Positions 1 through 8,461 of a DNA stretch of 54,450 bases are shown here, piece by piece. The stretch's first letter is position 1. Every line of letters begins with the position of its first letter. The stretch covers positions 1 through 54,450 of the forward strand of contig JAAHHN010000017.1 of NCBI GenBank assembly GCA_010672165.1, in the 5' to 3' direction. The notes below the pieces were generated by a model. That model had not been told where the DNA came from. It ran no database searches and worked only from the letters and a program-made list of their open reading frames with translations. The position numbers and the translations under genes are program-made. The DNA comes from Spirulina sp. SIO3F2 (lineage in GTDB: Bacteria; Cyanobacteriota; Cyanobacteriia; Cyanobacteriales; Spirulinaceae).

Positions 1-389
1 CAACCCAATAAGCCCATACGCAGAGGATCTCGCTGGCGAAGCACAGGGTGAATGCAAGTGTGGTGGGTTTGGGCTTGGGCATAGAGACAACTACCGTCAA
101 GAGCACTTAAACTATACATAACCTCAAAATCATCAATGCCTAAGCATTGCGGGTTAACCTGAACAACGATGTGATCCGAACAACGGAGGGGGCGGCGAAA
201 CTGAGCTGAACAGTGGGTAATTGGTAGTGCATGTTCTGGATCAGTCAAGAATTTTTGCAGCGGTAAACCCATTGCACCTAAGGCTGCCTCATAGGCGATA
301 TGGCACAAATGCAACGTATTGGCGAAATACATTACGCCTGCGGCATCCGTATCACCCAGGCAAATTGTATAAGGATAGTAGAAGGTCAT
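1..389 (-). CDS. Hotdog-fold acyl-CoA thioesterase, probable DHNA-CoA hydrolase (C-terminus outside window)
   Basis: The frame opens at an ATG (389-387) and stays open for 129 codons to the left edge, so the C-terminus is not seen. The N-terminus carries GDTDAAGVMYFANTLHLCHI, the signature of the 4HBT/YbgC hotdog family with its catalytic-region aspartate, followed by AYEAAL. Cyanobacterial members with the DTDAAGV(V/M)YFA motif (Synechocystis Slr0204 type) hydrolyse 1,4-dihydroxy-2-naphthoyl-CoA in phylloquinone synthesis. This specific substrate is inferred from motif resemblance. A general acyl-CoA thioesterase is the alternative. It is transcribed away from the ABC gene at 724 with 334 bp between. 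Confidence 0.8.
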   Translation of the reverse strand, partial: MTFYYPYTICLGDTDAAGVMYFANTLHLCHIAYEAALGAMGLPLQKFLTDPEHALPITHCSAQFRRPLRCSDHIVVQVNPQCLGIDDFEVMYSLSALDGSCLYAQAQTHHTCIHPVLRQRDPLRMGLLG

Positions 390-723
390 AATCACTAAAG
401 ATAAGCGGAAATAGGTCTAAATTCCCTACAACACTGGTCATCAATGTTCATTTTTTGACCCTGGAGCGATCGCTCAAACAATTGTCCAGCAGGACTTTCC
501 TGATTCAAATCCTATGCAACCCAGTGGAATATAGGCAGCCGTTCTGTTCTTCGTTAACATTGTGGCAACGCAACAAGTGACATAGTGGTGTACCTCAGTT
601 TTGTGCTTGAATTGCTAGCATTACTTCATAAATGGTTACATTTAACCGGTCAGTATGATTACATCTCACTGGTCTCTGTCTACTTCTAATCAGGTTAGCG
701 CTACACTCCGATGTGTAGACTTT
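390..723. other. Intergenic region between divergent genes
   Basis: No credible gene. It holds a HIP1 site inside a 12-bp palindrome GAGCGATCGCTC (464-475). Promoters for the divergent thioesterase and ABC ATPase should lie here, but I see no convincing -35/-10 pair. A frame extends upstream of the ABC gene to 655, but its extra N-terminal residues do not resemble an ABC protein. Confidence 0.5.
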
Positions 724-1434
724 ATGCCCAGCAGCGCGATCGCCTGCTGTGGTGTGGAAATGGTCTATCAAACGGGAGCCCAAGCTGTGCCGGTTTTGCA
801 CGGGATCGACCTCCGTGTCAATCCGGGAGATATCCAACTCCTGATGGGTCCCTCTGGCTCTGGCAAGACAACGTTGCTCTCGATTATGTCGGGCTTACTC
901 ACCCCCACACGAGGTAAGGTTCACTTGCTCGGACAAGAGATCACGAAGATGAAGCGCAAACAACTCGCGCAGTTTCGCCGCGAACATATTGGCTTTATTT
1001 TCCAAGGCTTTAACCTCTTTCCCGCTTTGACCGCTCTCGAAAATGTCGAAGTGGCGCTCAAAATGAAGCGGAACCCCAGCCCTAGAGCGCGTCGTGAGGA
1101 GGCGGCTGACTGGCTCGATAAAGTGGGTCTTGGGCATAAGCTCCACGCCCTGCCCCGAGATCTCTCCGGTGGCCAACAGCAACGGGTGGCGATCGCCCGT
1201 GCTTTAGTCGGTCAACCCTGCCTGATTATGGCGGATGAACCCACAGCAGCCCTAGACTCCCAAAGTGGTCATGCCGTTATTGAACTCCTCCGCCGCTTGG
1301 CAAAAGAAGACAAAATAACGGTGGTGATGGTGACCCATGACGCCCGGATTCGGGATGTTGCCGATCAGGTCACGTATCTCGAAGATGGTATCCTACTACG
1401 CAACCATCCTGAGGTGGCTGCCATGACTTGGTGA
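724..1434 (+). CDS. ABC transporter ATP-binding protein, DevA/MacB/LolD type
   Basis: A 236-residue nucleotide-binding subunit from ATG 724. Walker A is GPSGSGKTT, the Q-loop is FIFQGFNLFPALTALENVE, the ABC signature is LSGGQQQRVAIARAL, Walker B is CLIMADEPTAALD and the H-loop is VVMVTHDAR. The Q-loop region and the short D-loop place it in the MacB/LolD/DevA branch, which works with FtsX-like permeases and often a membrane-fusion protein. In heterocyst formers DevBCA exports glycolipids. Here no devB or devC homologue is adjacent, so it is an orphan in this window and its substrate is unknown. The start is chosen because the 23 residues upstream in frame do not look like this family. Confidence 0.88.
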   Translation: MPSSAIACCGVEMVYQTGAQAVPVLHGIDLRVNPGDIQLLMGPSGSGKTTLLSIMSGLLTPTRGKVHLLGQEITKMKRKQLAQFRREHIGFIFQGFNLFPALTALENVEVALKMKRNPSPRARREEAADWLDKVGLGHKLHALPRDLSGGQQQRVAIARALVGQPCLIMADEPTAALDSQSGHAVIELLRRLAKEDKITVVMVTHDARIRDVADQVTYLEDGILLRNHPEVAAMTW

Positions 1435-1607
1435 GCGATCAATGCTACGAATTGAGATCTGTCTCACTGTTGCCGTTGACCGAGATTTTAAACGCTCTGG
1501 AGGGCGTTTCCATTGGGGGCATTGTGCATCAACCGATGCGGCTAGCTCAGATTTATCGCGAAATTAATTATTGATCGTGAAATCATTACAACTGCCCATT
1601 CTGAATC

Positions 1608-2102
1608 ATGACCACGCTCACCCAAGCTCAGTCACAGTACGCAACATTTCTAGACACGTTCCAAAGTCTTGTGCTCAGCACAGTCACACCAGAGGGCTTA
1701 CCCCAAGCTAGCTACGCTCCTTTTGTACGGGATGCTGAAGGGAATTTCTATATTTTTGTCAGTGGTTTGGCGGCCCATACTCAAAACCTGCACTCACAGC
1801 CAGTGGCCAGCATCCTCTTTATTGAAGATGAACAAGATTGTCAAAACTTCTTTGTCCGCCGCCGTCTCACCTACGACTGTACTGTGTGTTGGCTCACACG
1901 CGAAACGCCGGAATGGGACGCGATCGTGTCCCAATTCCAAGCTCAATTTGGTGAGATTATTGGATTATTAAGGGGGTTGCAAGATTTTCAGATTGCTGGT
2001 CTAGAGCCGCAATCCGGCCGCTTTGTGGTAGGGTTTGGCGCAGCTTACGCCATTGAGGGGAAAGATTTGAGCCAGTTAGTGCAGCTCAAGGGGAAAGCGT
2101 AA
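1608..2102 (+). CDS. HugZ-like FMN-binding split-barrel protein (heme utilisation / pyridoxamine oxidase-like)
   Basis: 164 residues. N-terminal helix plus the strand SLVLSTVTPEGLPQASYAPF, then GNFYIFVSGLAAHTQNL and PVASILFIEDE, are the split-barrel motifs of the pyridoxamine 5'-phosphate oxidase-like fold. The C-terminal RFVVGFGAAYAI with a following helix is typical of the HugZ branch, which in Helicobacter and Campylobacter binds and degrades heme. Whether the cyanobacterial members cleave heme is not established by sequence. The stop codon directly abuts that of the convergent CNNM gene (2102/2103). A bilin-forming heme oxygenase is encoded about 20 kb away, so any heme degradation by this protein would be a separate route. 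Confidence 0.82.
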   Translation: MTTLTQAQSQYATFLDTFQSLVLSTVTPEGLPQASYAPFVRDAEGNFYIFVSGLAAHTQNLHSQPVASILFIEDEQDCQNFFVRRRLTYDCTVCWLTRETPEWDAIVSQFQAQFGEIIGLLRGLQDFQIAGLEPQSGRFVVGFGAAYAIEGKDLSQLVQLKGKA

Positions 2103-3482
2103 TCAAAACTCGGGATCTGCTAATACTGTTGGTGGCAGATCCTGTCGCTCGATGCGAACCTGCTCAAGACGTGGGCCATCCACCTGTGTAACGGTGAGGC
2201 GTAAATTTCCGTACACTAGCATCTCCCCAGCTTGGGGAACCCGTTGCAAATGATAGAGCAAAAATCCACTTAATGTTTGATATTCCTCCGTGAGGGGAAA
2301 TGCGAGGTCAAGCTTTTCATTGACCTCTTCAAGATCAAGCTGGGCCGGCACCACAAAAGTCTGATCATTGAGCACCTGAATTTCAGTGCTGGGGTCATCA
2401 GGCTGAAATTCTTCCCCCAAAATTTCAGCAATCAGATCATCAAGGGTCACCAGTCCCGCTGTGCCGCCAAATTCATCAACGACCATTATCATCTCTTGAT
2501 GCGATCGCTGCATCAGATGTAAAACATCCCCTAGGAGGATGGTCTCGCCAATAAAACGAGGGGGGCGTACCCAGGGTTGAATCGGGGTTGTCGCTGTGAG
2601 CTGACCTTGAGCGAGGGGGAGCGACAAGCTTTTAAAATCAATGATGCCCACAATATCGTCTAACGATTCCCGCATCACTGGGTAGCGAGAGTGGCCTGTC
2701 TCTACAACAGCTTGCACCAATTCTTGACAGGTGGTTTGAGCATCTAAGCCTCGAATTCTTGTCCGGGGAACCATTACCTCTGCCACTTGAACATCACCGA
2801 AAGCAAAAACATTTTTAAGCAGTTCTCGTTCATCCGCCTCTAGGCCAATAGATTCCCGCTCTGTGGTGATAATGAGTTGGAGTTCTTCAGAGGTAACACG
2901 GTGATAAGGTTGTGTGTTGTGATAACGAATCCCCACTGAGCGGAGCAGCCAGCGGGTCGATTGGTTGAGCACCCAAATAAAGGGGTTAAAAATATGGGCG
3001 ATCGCCAGGCTCGGTGGTGCTAATACCCGGGCAAGGTGTTCAGGATATAGGAGGGCTAACGATTTGGGACAAAGCTCACCCAAAACAATTTGTAAATAGG
3101 CCAAACCAAAAAAAGCGAGCGGCAGTGCCACTGAATGGGCCAAAAGCGTTTGGGTACGCTCAGGAAGTGGCAACTGGTATAACACTTCTCGCAGCCAGTG
3201 GGCCATGGTTTGTTCCCCAATCCACCCCAACGCCAAACTAGAGAGCGTAATACCAATTTGCGTTGTGGAGAGCAGTCGATCAATACTTTGCTGCAACGAT
3301 TGCACTGTACGAGCTTGGGCATCCCCAGATGCCACTAATTGACTAATCCGAGAGCGCCGCACCGAGACAATTGCAAACTCAGCCGTCACAAAGAAAGCAT
3401 TAATTGCAATGAGTATAAGGACAGAGAATACCCTCATTCCCAGATTTTGACCAACGATCAGCAGCTCAAACGCGTTAGCCAA
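2103..3482 (-). CDS. CNNM/CorC (UPF0053) family protein: DUF21, CBS pair, CorC-HlyC domain
   Basis: 459 residues from a TTG at 3482 that has AAGGTG upstream. An ATG at 3437, residue 16, is the alternative start and would begin directly with the first membrane helix. Three to four transmembrane helices form the DUF21 domain (residues about 15-200, with NAFFVTAEFAIV and GWIGEQTM). A CBS pair follows (about 215-345, with EVMVPRTRI, GHSRYPVM and MVVDEFGGTAGLVTLDDLIAEILG). A CorC/HlyC transporter-associated domain lies at the end (about 360-445). Members are Na+-coupled Mg2+ or Co2+ exporters, or haemolysin-like proteins. It is convergent with the HugZ-like gene. No operon partner. Confidence 0.9.
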   Translation of the reverse strand: MANAFELLIVGQNLGMRVFSVLILIAINAFFVTAEFAIVSVRRSRISQLVASGDAQARTVQSLQQSIDRLLSTTQIGITLSSLALGWIGEQTMAHWLREVLYQLPLPERTQTLLAHSVALPLAFFGLAYLQIVLGELCPKSLALLYPEHLARVLAPPSLAIAHIFNPFIWVLNQSTRWLLRSVGIRYHNTQPYHRVTSEELQLIITTERESIGLEADERELLKNVFAFGDVQVAEVMVPRTRIRGLDAQTTCQELVQAVVETGHSRYPVMRESLDDIVGIIDFKSLSLPLAQGQLTATTPIQPWVRPPRFIGETILLGDVLHLMQRSHQEMIMVVDEFGGTAGLVTLDDLIAEILGEEFQPDDPSTEIQVLNDQTFVVPAQLDLEEVNEKLDLAFPLTEEYQTLSGFLLYHLQRVPQAGEMLVYGNLRLTVTQVDGPRLEQVRIERQDLPPTVLADPEF

Positions 3483-3550
3483 AATACACCTTTAGAATTG
3501 CATCGGAGGGAAATCATTACAGCAGTGCAGCTTTAATTAGTAACTGTTGG

Positions 3551-3659
3551 TTAGGGGCTGTCGTCAGTTGGATTTTAAACTCTTGCTATGACTGACTTAC
3601 AGCCCCTTTTCCTATTTTGTCCTGTAAGGTTTCTGGGGTTAACTGATGACGCGCCCTAA
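3551..3659 (+). mobile_element. MITE-like element, copy 1 (109 bp)
   Basis: Begins TTAGGGGCTGTCGTCAGTT and ends AACTGATGACGCGCCCTAA, which are imperfect terminal inverted repeats (15 of 19). The left half folds on itself (GGGGCTGTCGTCAGT against ACTGACTTACAGCCCC) and is followed by TTTT, so it could also terminate transcription. It has no coding capacity. It is nearly identical in layout to the copies at 20361 and, inverted, at 46024. Its right end supplies the TAG stop (3658-3656) of the minus-strand gene at 3656-4348. Confidence 0.75.
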
Positions 3660-4348
3660 TATTGAACCGGAATATCAGCCAAATTCAGTTGGAGTTGTTG
3701 ATCAGGATAGTCGGTGAGCGTTAACGAAAGCTGTTGAGTATCTTCAAGCAGGTCAACAGGGATACTGACAGTGCCTGAAAACCATTCGCCATTGGCTGGT
3801 AGTTCGCCCGGTAAGCCTTCAGTTACAGCACTAATGGAGCGCCCTTGGTCATTGCGAATATCCAGAAAACTATAGAGGAAACGGATGTCTTCAGCTCCAT
3901 TATTCTTAAGACTCACATCTAATAAATAGGTACCATCATCTTCCACCGTGTTCATCACAGCGAAAGTAACACCGCGATCGCTCCCTTGAATCGGACTAAA
4001 ATCTTCCTCATGATTAACCAGTTGAGCTTGAGGCTCAGCCTCAGGAATCGAGTTGGCTTCGGCATCTGGTAACGATTCGGGTGCAGGCGGAGGGCTACTC
4101 TGCCCTTTGATAATAGCCTCAGCTTGTTGAATCAACTCCTGCTCATTGAGGATAATTTGGACATCTTGGCCAGCTAAATCGGATTGCTCGACTTGAGTGA
4201 GCTTCTTAGCTGGACTTACATCCGGTTGGGTAACCCCCTTAAGGGCCTCATGGCCCATCTTGTAGCCCAACCAGGCACTTAACGTGCCCGCACCAGCCAT
4301 AAACAGGAGCAATGTTGCAGTTAAAACAATGGGCGGATTGATCTTCAT
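3656..4348 (-). CDS. Membrane-anchored protein of unknown function
   Basis: 230 residues. A single N-terminal hydrophobic segment (about residues 7-30, VLTATLLLFMAGAGTLSAWLG) acts as a signal anchor. A Glu/Ala/Pro-rich linker (about 45-115) follows, then a C-terminal globular part (about 120-225) with FAVMNTVEDDGTYLLDVSLKN and LSLTLTDYP, which looks like a beta-sandwich (Ig-like) extracytoplasmic domain. I do not recognise a named family. The last codons run into a MITE-like element. The TAG stop is bases 2-4 of its terminal repeat, so the C-terminus may have been set by the insertion. Confidence 0.65.
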   Translation of the reverse strand: MKINPPIVLTATLLLFMAGAGTLSAWLGYKMGHEALKGVTQPDVSPAKKLTQVEQSDLAGQDVQIILNEQELIQQAEAIIKGQSSPPPAPESLPDAEANSIPEAEPQAQLVNHEEDFSPIQGSDRGVTFAVMNTVEDDGTYLLDVSLKNNGAEDIRFLYSFLDIRNDQGRSISAVTEGLPGELPANGEWFSGTVSIPVDLLEDTQQLSLTLTDYPDQQLQLNLADIPVQY

Positions 4349-4565
4349 GGGACAGACGGCAAGGCTTAAACGCTGGAAAAAACAAAGAAGAATGAATGTT
4401 CGATGGGAAGTTATAAGTTGAGAACCAGTGTGGAATTAATTACCCAACCTGAGAGCTAGCAATGGTTGATCCAATCTAGATATTGTGTAGGGTGGGGATT
4501 GTTCATCAGCAGAGTATTTCAGCTTTTCTGAATTTCTTCGCTAACTGTCTCAGGACGATAACTTC

Positions 4566-4571
4566 TATAAT
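4566..4571 (+). promoter_or_regulatory. -10 box of the tRNA promoter
   Basis: A perfect TATAAT ends 10 nt before the first base of the mature tRNA. A -35 element at the expected distance (around 4543-4548, AACTGT) is poor. Confidence 0.5.
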
Positions 4572-4581
4572 AGAGAGCAAA

Positions 4582-4654
4582 CCAGGGTTGGCCGAGCGGT
4601 TTAGGCAGCGAACTCATAATTCGCCTCAGACAGGTTCGACTCCTGTACCCTGGA
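4582..4654 (+). tRNA. tRNA-Ile (CAU anticodon, lysidine type); could be annotated tRNA-Met
   Basis: A 73-nt cloverleaf with all stems intact. The acceptor CCAGGGT pairs with ACCCTGG and the D stem GCC with GGC. The anticodon arm is GCGAA-CTCATAA-TTCGC, the T arm is ACAGG-TTCGACT-CCTGT, and the discriminator is A. The anticodon is CAT. The loop context AACTCATAATT is the one found in bacterial ileX and plastid trnI-CAU, where the wobble C becomes lysidine and reads AUA. Elongator and initiator Met tRNAs differ in this loop and stem. No CCA is encoded. Confidence 0.85.
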
Positions 4655-4699
4655 TTAACAAACAGTCTAAAGCTTCCGCCCGCTCAACCCTAAGACTAA

Positions 4700-5137
4700 C
4701 TACCGTAAGGGTGGGAGCCAATATTCACTCCCAGGAATGGATTGGGTTGGCCCCAATAAACTGGGATTTGTGCGCAGACTACTGTTGTAGGGATTAGGTA
4801 AATCTGGCGTGCGAATCAAGGGGCCGAGAGAATATTGCCGATACAGTGTTTCCTCGTACATCGAGTCCACAATGGAGCTATCCCGGCTAAGTTCTGCATC
4901 AGGGAAACCAGCAACGCCAAAAATAAAGTCAAACTGACGACCAAACGTGGCAGTTGTGGAATAAGCATCTTGGGAGCTAAAGGTAATCCCCCGCTCAAAC
5001 GCTTCAGGAATGGTCTCAAATTCCACCAAGTCCTTGTCAAAAACCGTTTCATCCTGAGCAATAGCAGATTGAATCAGGTTGAGGCAAAGCCCCAGACTTA
5101 GGGTTGCCATCAGCCCAACTGCACTGAGCGTTTGCAT
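4700..5137 (-). CDS. Small secreted protein of unknown function
   Basis: 145 residues from ATG 5137. A frame extends to 5185, but the internal start places a clean signal peptide (MQTLSAVGLMATLSLGLCLN..., cleavage after SAIAQ) at the N-terminus. The mature part is acidic and Ser/Pro/Tyr-rich, with no cysteine and no family I recognise. A stretch GRQFDFIFGVAGFPDAELS sits in the middle, and the C-terminus reads SIPGSEYWLPPLR. It lies between the tRNA and the penicillin-binding protein gene, on the same strand as the latter and 78 nt downstream of it, so it might be co-transcribed. Confidence 0.6.
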   Translation of the reverse strand: MQTLSAVGLMATLSLGLCLNLIQSAIAQDETVFDKDLVEFETIPEAFERGITFSSQDAYSTTATFGRQFDFIFGVAGFPDAELSRDSSIVDSMYEETLYRQYSLGPLIRTPDLPNPYNSSLRTNPSLLGPTQSIPGSEYWLPPLR

Positions 5138-5215
5138 AACGTTTGTTCCTCTCCAACATTTTGGCTTGTTGATCATTGGCCTCATTGTACCGAAGCGGCC
5201 GCCAGATCAGGAAAA

Positions 5216-7675
5216 TCATTCAGAAGAGGTGGGTTCTTCAGGCGGTGCTTTGGGCGGTTTAACCACTGGTGGTGGTGTTGTGGGTGCAGGTGGATCAGGT
5301 ATGACTTGAGGCGGCGGTGGTGTGGGAGCCGTATTTTGAGGTGGCGGTGTGGGAGCCGTATTTTGAGGTGGCGGTGTTGGTGTTACCGGTGCAGGCGCTG
5401 GAGTTGTTACTGGTGCTGGTGTCGGGGGACGGCTCCCTCCTGGGCGTTGAGGCTGAGGAGCGCTGGATTTCGGCGCTTTCTGAGTATTATTAGCTGGACT
5501 CGAATTCCTTGGCGCCGGTGTACTGGGACGATTCCCCGACGAATTGGTGTTGGGTTTGGGGGGTGTGGAGGTGGGCTTTCTGTTCGTTGAGCTGGATTGT
5601 TGGGCTTTCTCCTTATCAGTTTTCTTGTAATAGCTCTTATTGGGCTTAACGGGTTCTGCTTTAATTGTCGGTTTACGCCCCCCAAGCTGATCAGGACGCT
5701 TAGGAAAGTCAGCCTTGGGAATGTCCTTGAGAACTCGATTCATAAAGTTACGCCAAAAGGCAGCAGCTGTACTACTTGCTCCTCGGGTGGGTGTGTTATC
5801 GTCATTCCCCAGCCAAATCCCGGTGACCAGTTGAGGGACATAACCTACAAACCAAAGATCTCGATAGTCATCCGAAGTGCCGGTCTTGCCTGCGGCAGGT
5901 CGGCCGATCTGCGCAGCTGTGCCGGTGCCCCATTGCACTACGGTTTGCAACATCCAGGTCATAATGGCTGCGGAATCTTTATCCAAAACTTGTTCCCCAG
6001 TTTTATCGATCTCATAGAGCACCTCGCCCTCTCGATCCAAAATGCGCGTAATGCCATGCACCGGACGATGCTCCCCGTGGTTCGCCAAAGTGCCATAGGC
6101 ACTGGTTAATTCCAAAGCGGTTACTTCAGAAGAACCGAGTGCCAAGGAATAAGTCTGCTTAAGCTCCGATTCAATCCCCATGCTTTTGGTGAGTTTTATC
6201 ACCGGATTCCAACCCACTTCAATCAAGGCACGGACTGCGGGGATGTTCACAGAATAGGTTAAGGCATCTCGCATCGAGACTGTGCCGCGATAGTCTTTGC
6301 CGTAGTTTTCCGGTTGATAGCCATCGACAACGTAAGGGGCGTCTTTGTAGCTTTTGTAGGGGGAGAAGCCCGCGGCGATCGCAGTAGCATAGACAAAGGG
6401 CTTAAACGTTGACCCGGGTTGACGTTTAGCTTGAGTTACCCGATTAAATTGACCATTGGCTTCGTCATTGTAATAGTCGCGGCCGCCTATCATCGCTTTA
6501 ATCTGGCCATTGCGGGGATCGATGGCAATCAGGGACGCTTGGGAGAATCCTTGATTGGCGGCGTAGCGATCGCCCATCTCTTTAATCGTGGCTTCAGCAG
6601 CCTTTTGCCAACGGAGGTTAATGGTGGTTTCAACAGTCAAGCCCCCTGCCTCAATCTGTTCAGCACTCAAATACTCGGAGAGTTGCTTTTGGACGTAGTC
6701 GGTGAAGTAGGGCACCTCTCGGTTGTTGCGCTTAGGGGGCTTAGGGTCGAGTTCCAGGGACTGGGCGATCGCCTCGTTATATTGCGATTCGCTGATAAAT
6801 CCTTGGTCATACAACCGCGAGAGCACCGCATTGCGCCGTTCCTTCGCAATATCCGGATTTTCCAGAGGGGAATAGTCACTGGGAGCTGGTGCAATGCCTG
6901 CTAAAGTGGCCGATTCAGCCACCGTCAACTCATCCACAGTTTTGCCGAAATAAATCCAAGCGGCATCAGCAACTCCATAGGCATCTGAGCCGAGATAGAT
7001 CAAGTTGAGGTAGCGCTCCAGGATCTCTTCTTTCGTGAACTCCTGCTCGATCTTTTGGGCGATACGCATCTCCTTGAGTTTGCGGGCGATCGCTTTATCT
7101 TGGTTCAAAAAGACAATCCGGCTGAGCTGTTGGGTGATTGTACTGCCCCCTTCAACGAGATCCCCAGAGCGTAGATTAACCCAAGCAGCTCGGGCAATCC
7201 CTTGATAATCCACACCCTGATGCTGCAAGAAACGCCGATCCTCACTGGCAATAAAGGCTTGCACAACCAAATCGGGCACGTCATCAATGGCCAATTCGTC
7301 GTGGTTAATCGGGCCCAATTCCTGAAGTACCGTACCATCAGCGGCTTTGACCCGCATGGTTTCCTTACGGGTGTAAGTTGCCACCGCAGAAACAGATTCG
7401 GGGAGTTGGGCTTCAAGATTCTGCCAAAGTTGATAGCCATAGGCCGAGCCCGCACCAAGACCGGTGGTGATCACTAACAGCACCCAAAACCAAATCTTCC
7501 GATACAGGGGGCGGCGCGGTTTAGCCGTAACCTTAGGTTTGGCAGTTGCCGAGGTTGCTCCAACAACAGGGGTTCCATTTTTTGTCGTCCCCGCCGCCCC
7601 ACCTGATGTAACAGGCATCGTTGTTGGATCGGATGCCGTTTTGGTTATCTTTGGTTTTTGGACAAATTTGGACAC
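5216..7675 (-). CDS. Class A penicillin-binding protein (PBP1A-like transglycosylase/transpeptidase)
   Basis: 819 residues from a GTG at 7675. A cytoplasmic basic tail (about 1-57) and one membrane anchor (about 58-82, IWFWVLLVITTGLGAGSAYGY) come first. A GT51 transglycosylase domain follows (about 110-290) with EDRRFLQHQGVD and GGSTITQQL. The transpeptidase domain (about 370-640) has STFK, YSVN and KTGT motifs. A long Pro/Thr/Ser/Asn-rich tail (about 680-819) ends the protein and includes a perfect 9-residue tandem repeat. It polymerises and cross-links peptidoglycan in the periplasm. The length fits the family with an unusually long disordered tail. It is monocistronic, or followed by the small secreted protein. 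Confidence 0.95.
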   Translation of the reverse strand: MSKFVQKPKITKTASDPTTMPVTSGGAAGTTKNGTPVVGATSATAKPKVTAKPRRPLYRKIWFWVLLVITTGLGAGSAYGYQLWQNLEAQLPESVSAVATYTRKETMRVKAADGTVLQELGPINHDELAIDDVPDLVVQAFIASEDRRFLQHQGVDYQGIARAAWVNLRSGDLVEGGSTITQQLSRIVFLNQDKAIARKLKEMRIAQKIEQEFTKEEILERYLNLIYLGSDAYGVADAAWIYFGKTVDELTVAESATLAGIAPAPSDYSPLENPDIAKERRNAVLSRLYDQGFISESQYNEAIAQSLELDPKPPKRNNREVPYFTDYVQKQLSEYLSAEQIEAGGLTVETTINLRWQKAAEATIKEMGDRYAANQGFSQASLIAIDPRNGQIKAMIGGRDYYNDEANGQFNRVTQAKRQPGSTFKPFVYATAIAAGFSPYKSYKDAPYVVDGYQPENYGKDYRGTVSMRDALTYSVNIPAVRALIEVGWNPVIKLTKSMGIESELKQTYSLALGSSEVTALELTSAYGTLANHGEHRPVHGITRILDREGEVLYEIDKTGEQVLDKDSAAIMTWMLQTVVQWGTGTAAQIGRPAAGKTGTSDDYRDLWFVGYVPQLVTGIWLGNDDNTPTRGASSTAAAFWRNFMNRVLKDIPKADFPKRPDQLGGRKPTIKAEPVKPNKSYYKKTDKEKAQQSSSTNRKPTSTPPKPNTNSSGNRPSTPAPRNSSPANNTQKAPKSSAPQPQRPGGSRPPTPAPVTTPAPAPVTPTPPPQNTAPTPPPQNTAPTPPPPQVIPDPPAPTTPPPVVKPPKAPPEEPTSSE
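5320..5373 (-). repeat. 27-bp tandem repeat in the penicillin-binding protein tail
   Basis: Two adjacent 27-bp copies (5320-5346 and 5347-5373) encode a repeated nine-residue Pro/Thr/Gln/Asn unit in the disordered C-terminal tail. The nearby codons are degenerate versions of the same motif, so the tail probably grows and shrinks by slippage. Confidence 0.7.
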
Positions 7676-7774
7676 ACCGAATCCCCCAATCAGCTCAACT
7701 ATCAGAATACGCGCATTAAATGCGGTAAAATTTACTTCCCCTCATCCTACAGTATGGGCCTCAGACCTGCGATC

Positions 7775-7788
7775 CCAAATTTAGTCTT
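7775..7788. repeat. 14-bp direct repeat, left copy, flanking the IS remnants
   Basis: CCAAATTTAGTCTT. An identical 14-mer is at 8668-8681, where it encodes the last residues of the mntB product. The pair brackets about 880 bp of transposase debris and could be a target-site or recombination duplication. Chance identity of a 14-mer somewhere in a window this size is not negligible. Confidence 0.4.
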
Positions 7789-8020
7789 AAGATCAGAGTG
7801 AATCAGCCAGATCACTGAGAGAACATGTTTTCTGACCAACAGTATTTATGAGCTTTCTGTAGGGTCAATCCCCCCGTGTTTGCTCCGGTATGTTGCGTGG
7901 CAAGGGGTTGAGCAATAGTCGGTGCGGTTTTGCGCTTAAGTTCACACGAATGGCGGAAACCGCGAAAAAGAGCAAAAATAAGGAGGAAAAGAGACAAGAG
8001 CCCTATGAAAAAGAGATAAA
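7789..8020. other. Non-coding terminal part of an IS1380-like remnant
   Basis: This stretch lies downstream of the transposase frame and before the 14-bp repeat. It is A-rich on the plus strand and has no supported gene. It is probably the 3' end of the insertion sequence. I could not find an intact terminal inverted repeat by eye. Confidence 0.4.
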
Positions 8021-8461
8021 TCAGAGAGGCAAAGGAGTGGACAAACGTTGAGCAATCAACTGCATCGAAGCGGAAAAAGGACAAAAAGCCGCCAACTCAA
8101 CGAAAACACGGCGGCAAGAAACGCGAACCCGAGCCGCAACCTTAACCAGAGCAGAGCGAAGTTGAGAAACCTGAGCAGTAGCCAGGGCAGTGCCCTGTGC
8201 CGCCTGACGGAGAGTAATCATCAGCAGATAAGCCGCCTGGGCCAGCAGGAGACGAAACTGATTAGCGTCAAAGCGAGAACAACTGAGACGTTCAGCCTGA
8301 AGCCCAAGCTTGAGTTTTTTAATGGGATGCTCACTATCAGCGCCGCGCTGGACATAAACCGAGTCATAAACCTGCTGAGCATCAGCAGTGAGGTTAGTCA
8401 AAACAAAACGGGGATTAGCCCCTTTGGGGAGCCATTCCGCCTTCATAATCAAACGGCGAGG
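8021..8461 (-). pseudogene. IS1380-family transposase, C-terminal fragment
   Basis: About 146 residues matching the C-terminal part of DDE group 1 (IS1380) transposases. Visible motifs are KAEWLPKGANPRFVLTNL, YDSVYVQRG, then LSCSRFDANQFRLLLAQAAY, VRVSCRRVFVELAAFCPF and a terminal QLIAQRL. The N-terminal two thirds, with the first two catalytic acidic residues, are missing. The frame continues without a stop into an unrelated IS630-like fragment upstream, so the reading frame as a whole is a chimera made by deletion or by one element inserting in another. It cannot encode an active transposase. Confidence 0.8.

Noticed and set aside
5079-5685. Several plus- and minus-strand frames over the Pro-rich tail of the penicillin-binding protein
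   Set aside because: They are shadow frames caused by low-complexity codons and lack starts or family matches.
7812-8084. 90-codon hydrophobic minus-strand frame
   Set aside because: It overlaps the IS1380 remnant in another frame and its hydrophobicity comes from an A-rich opposite strand.
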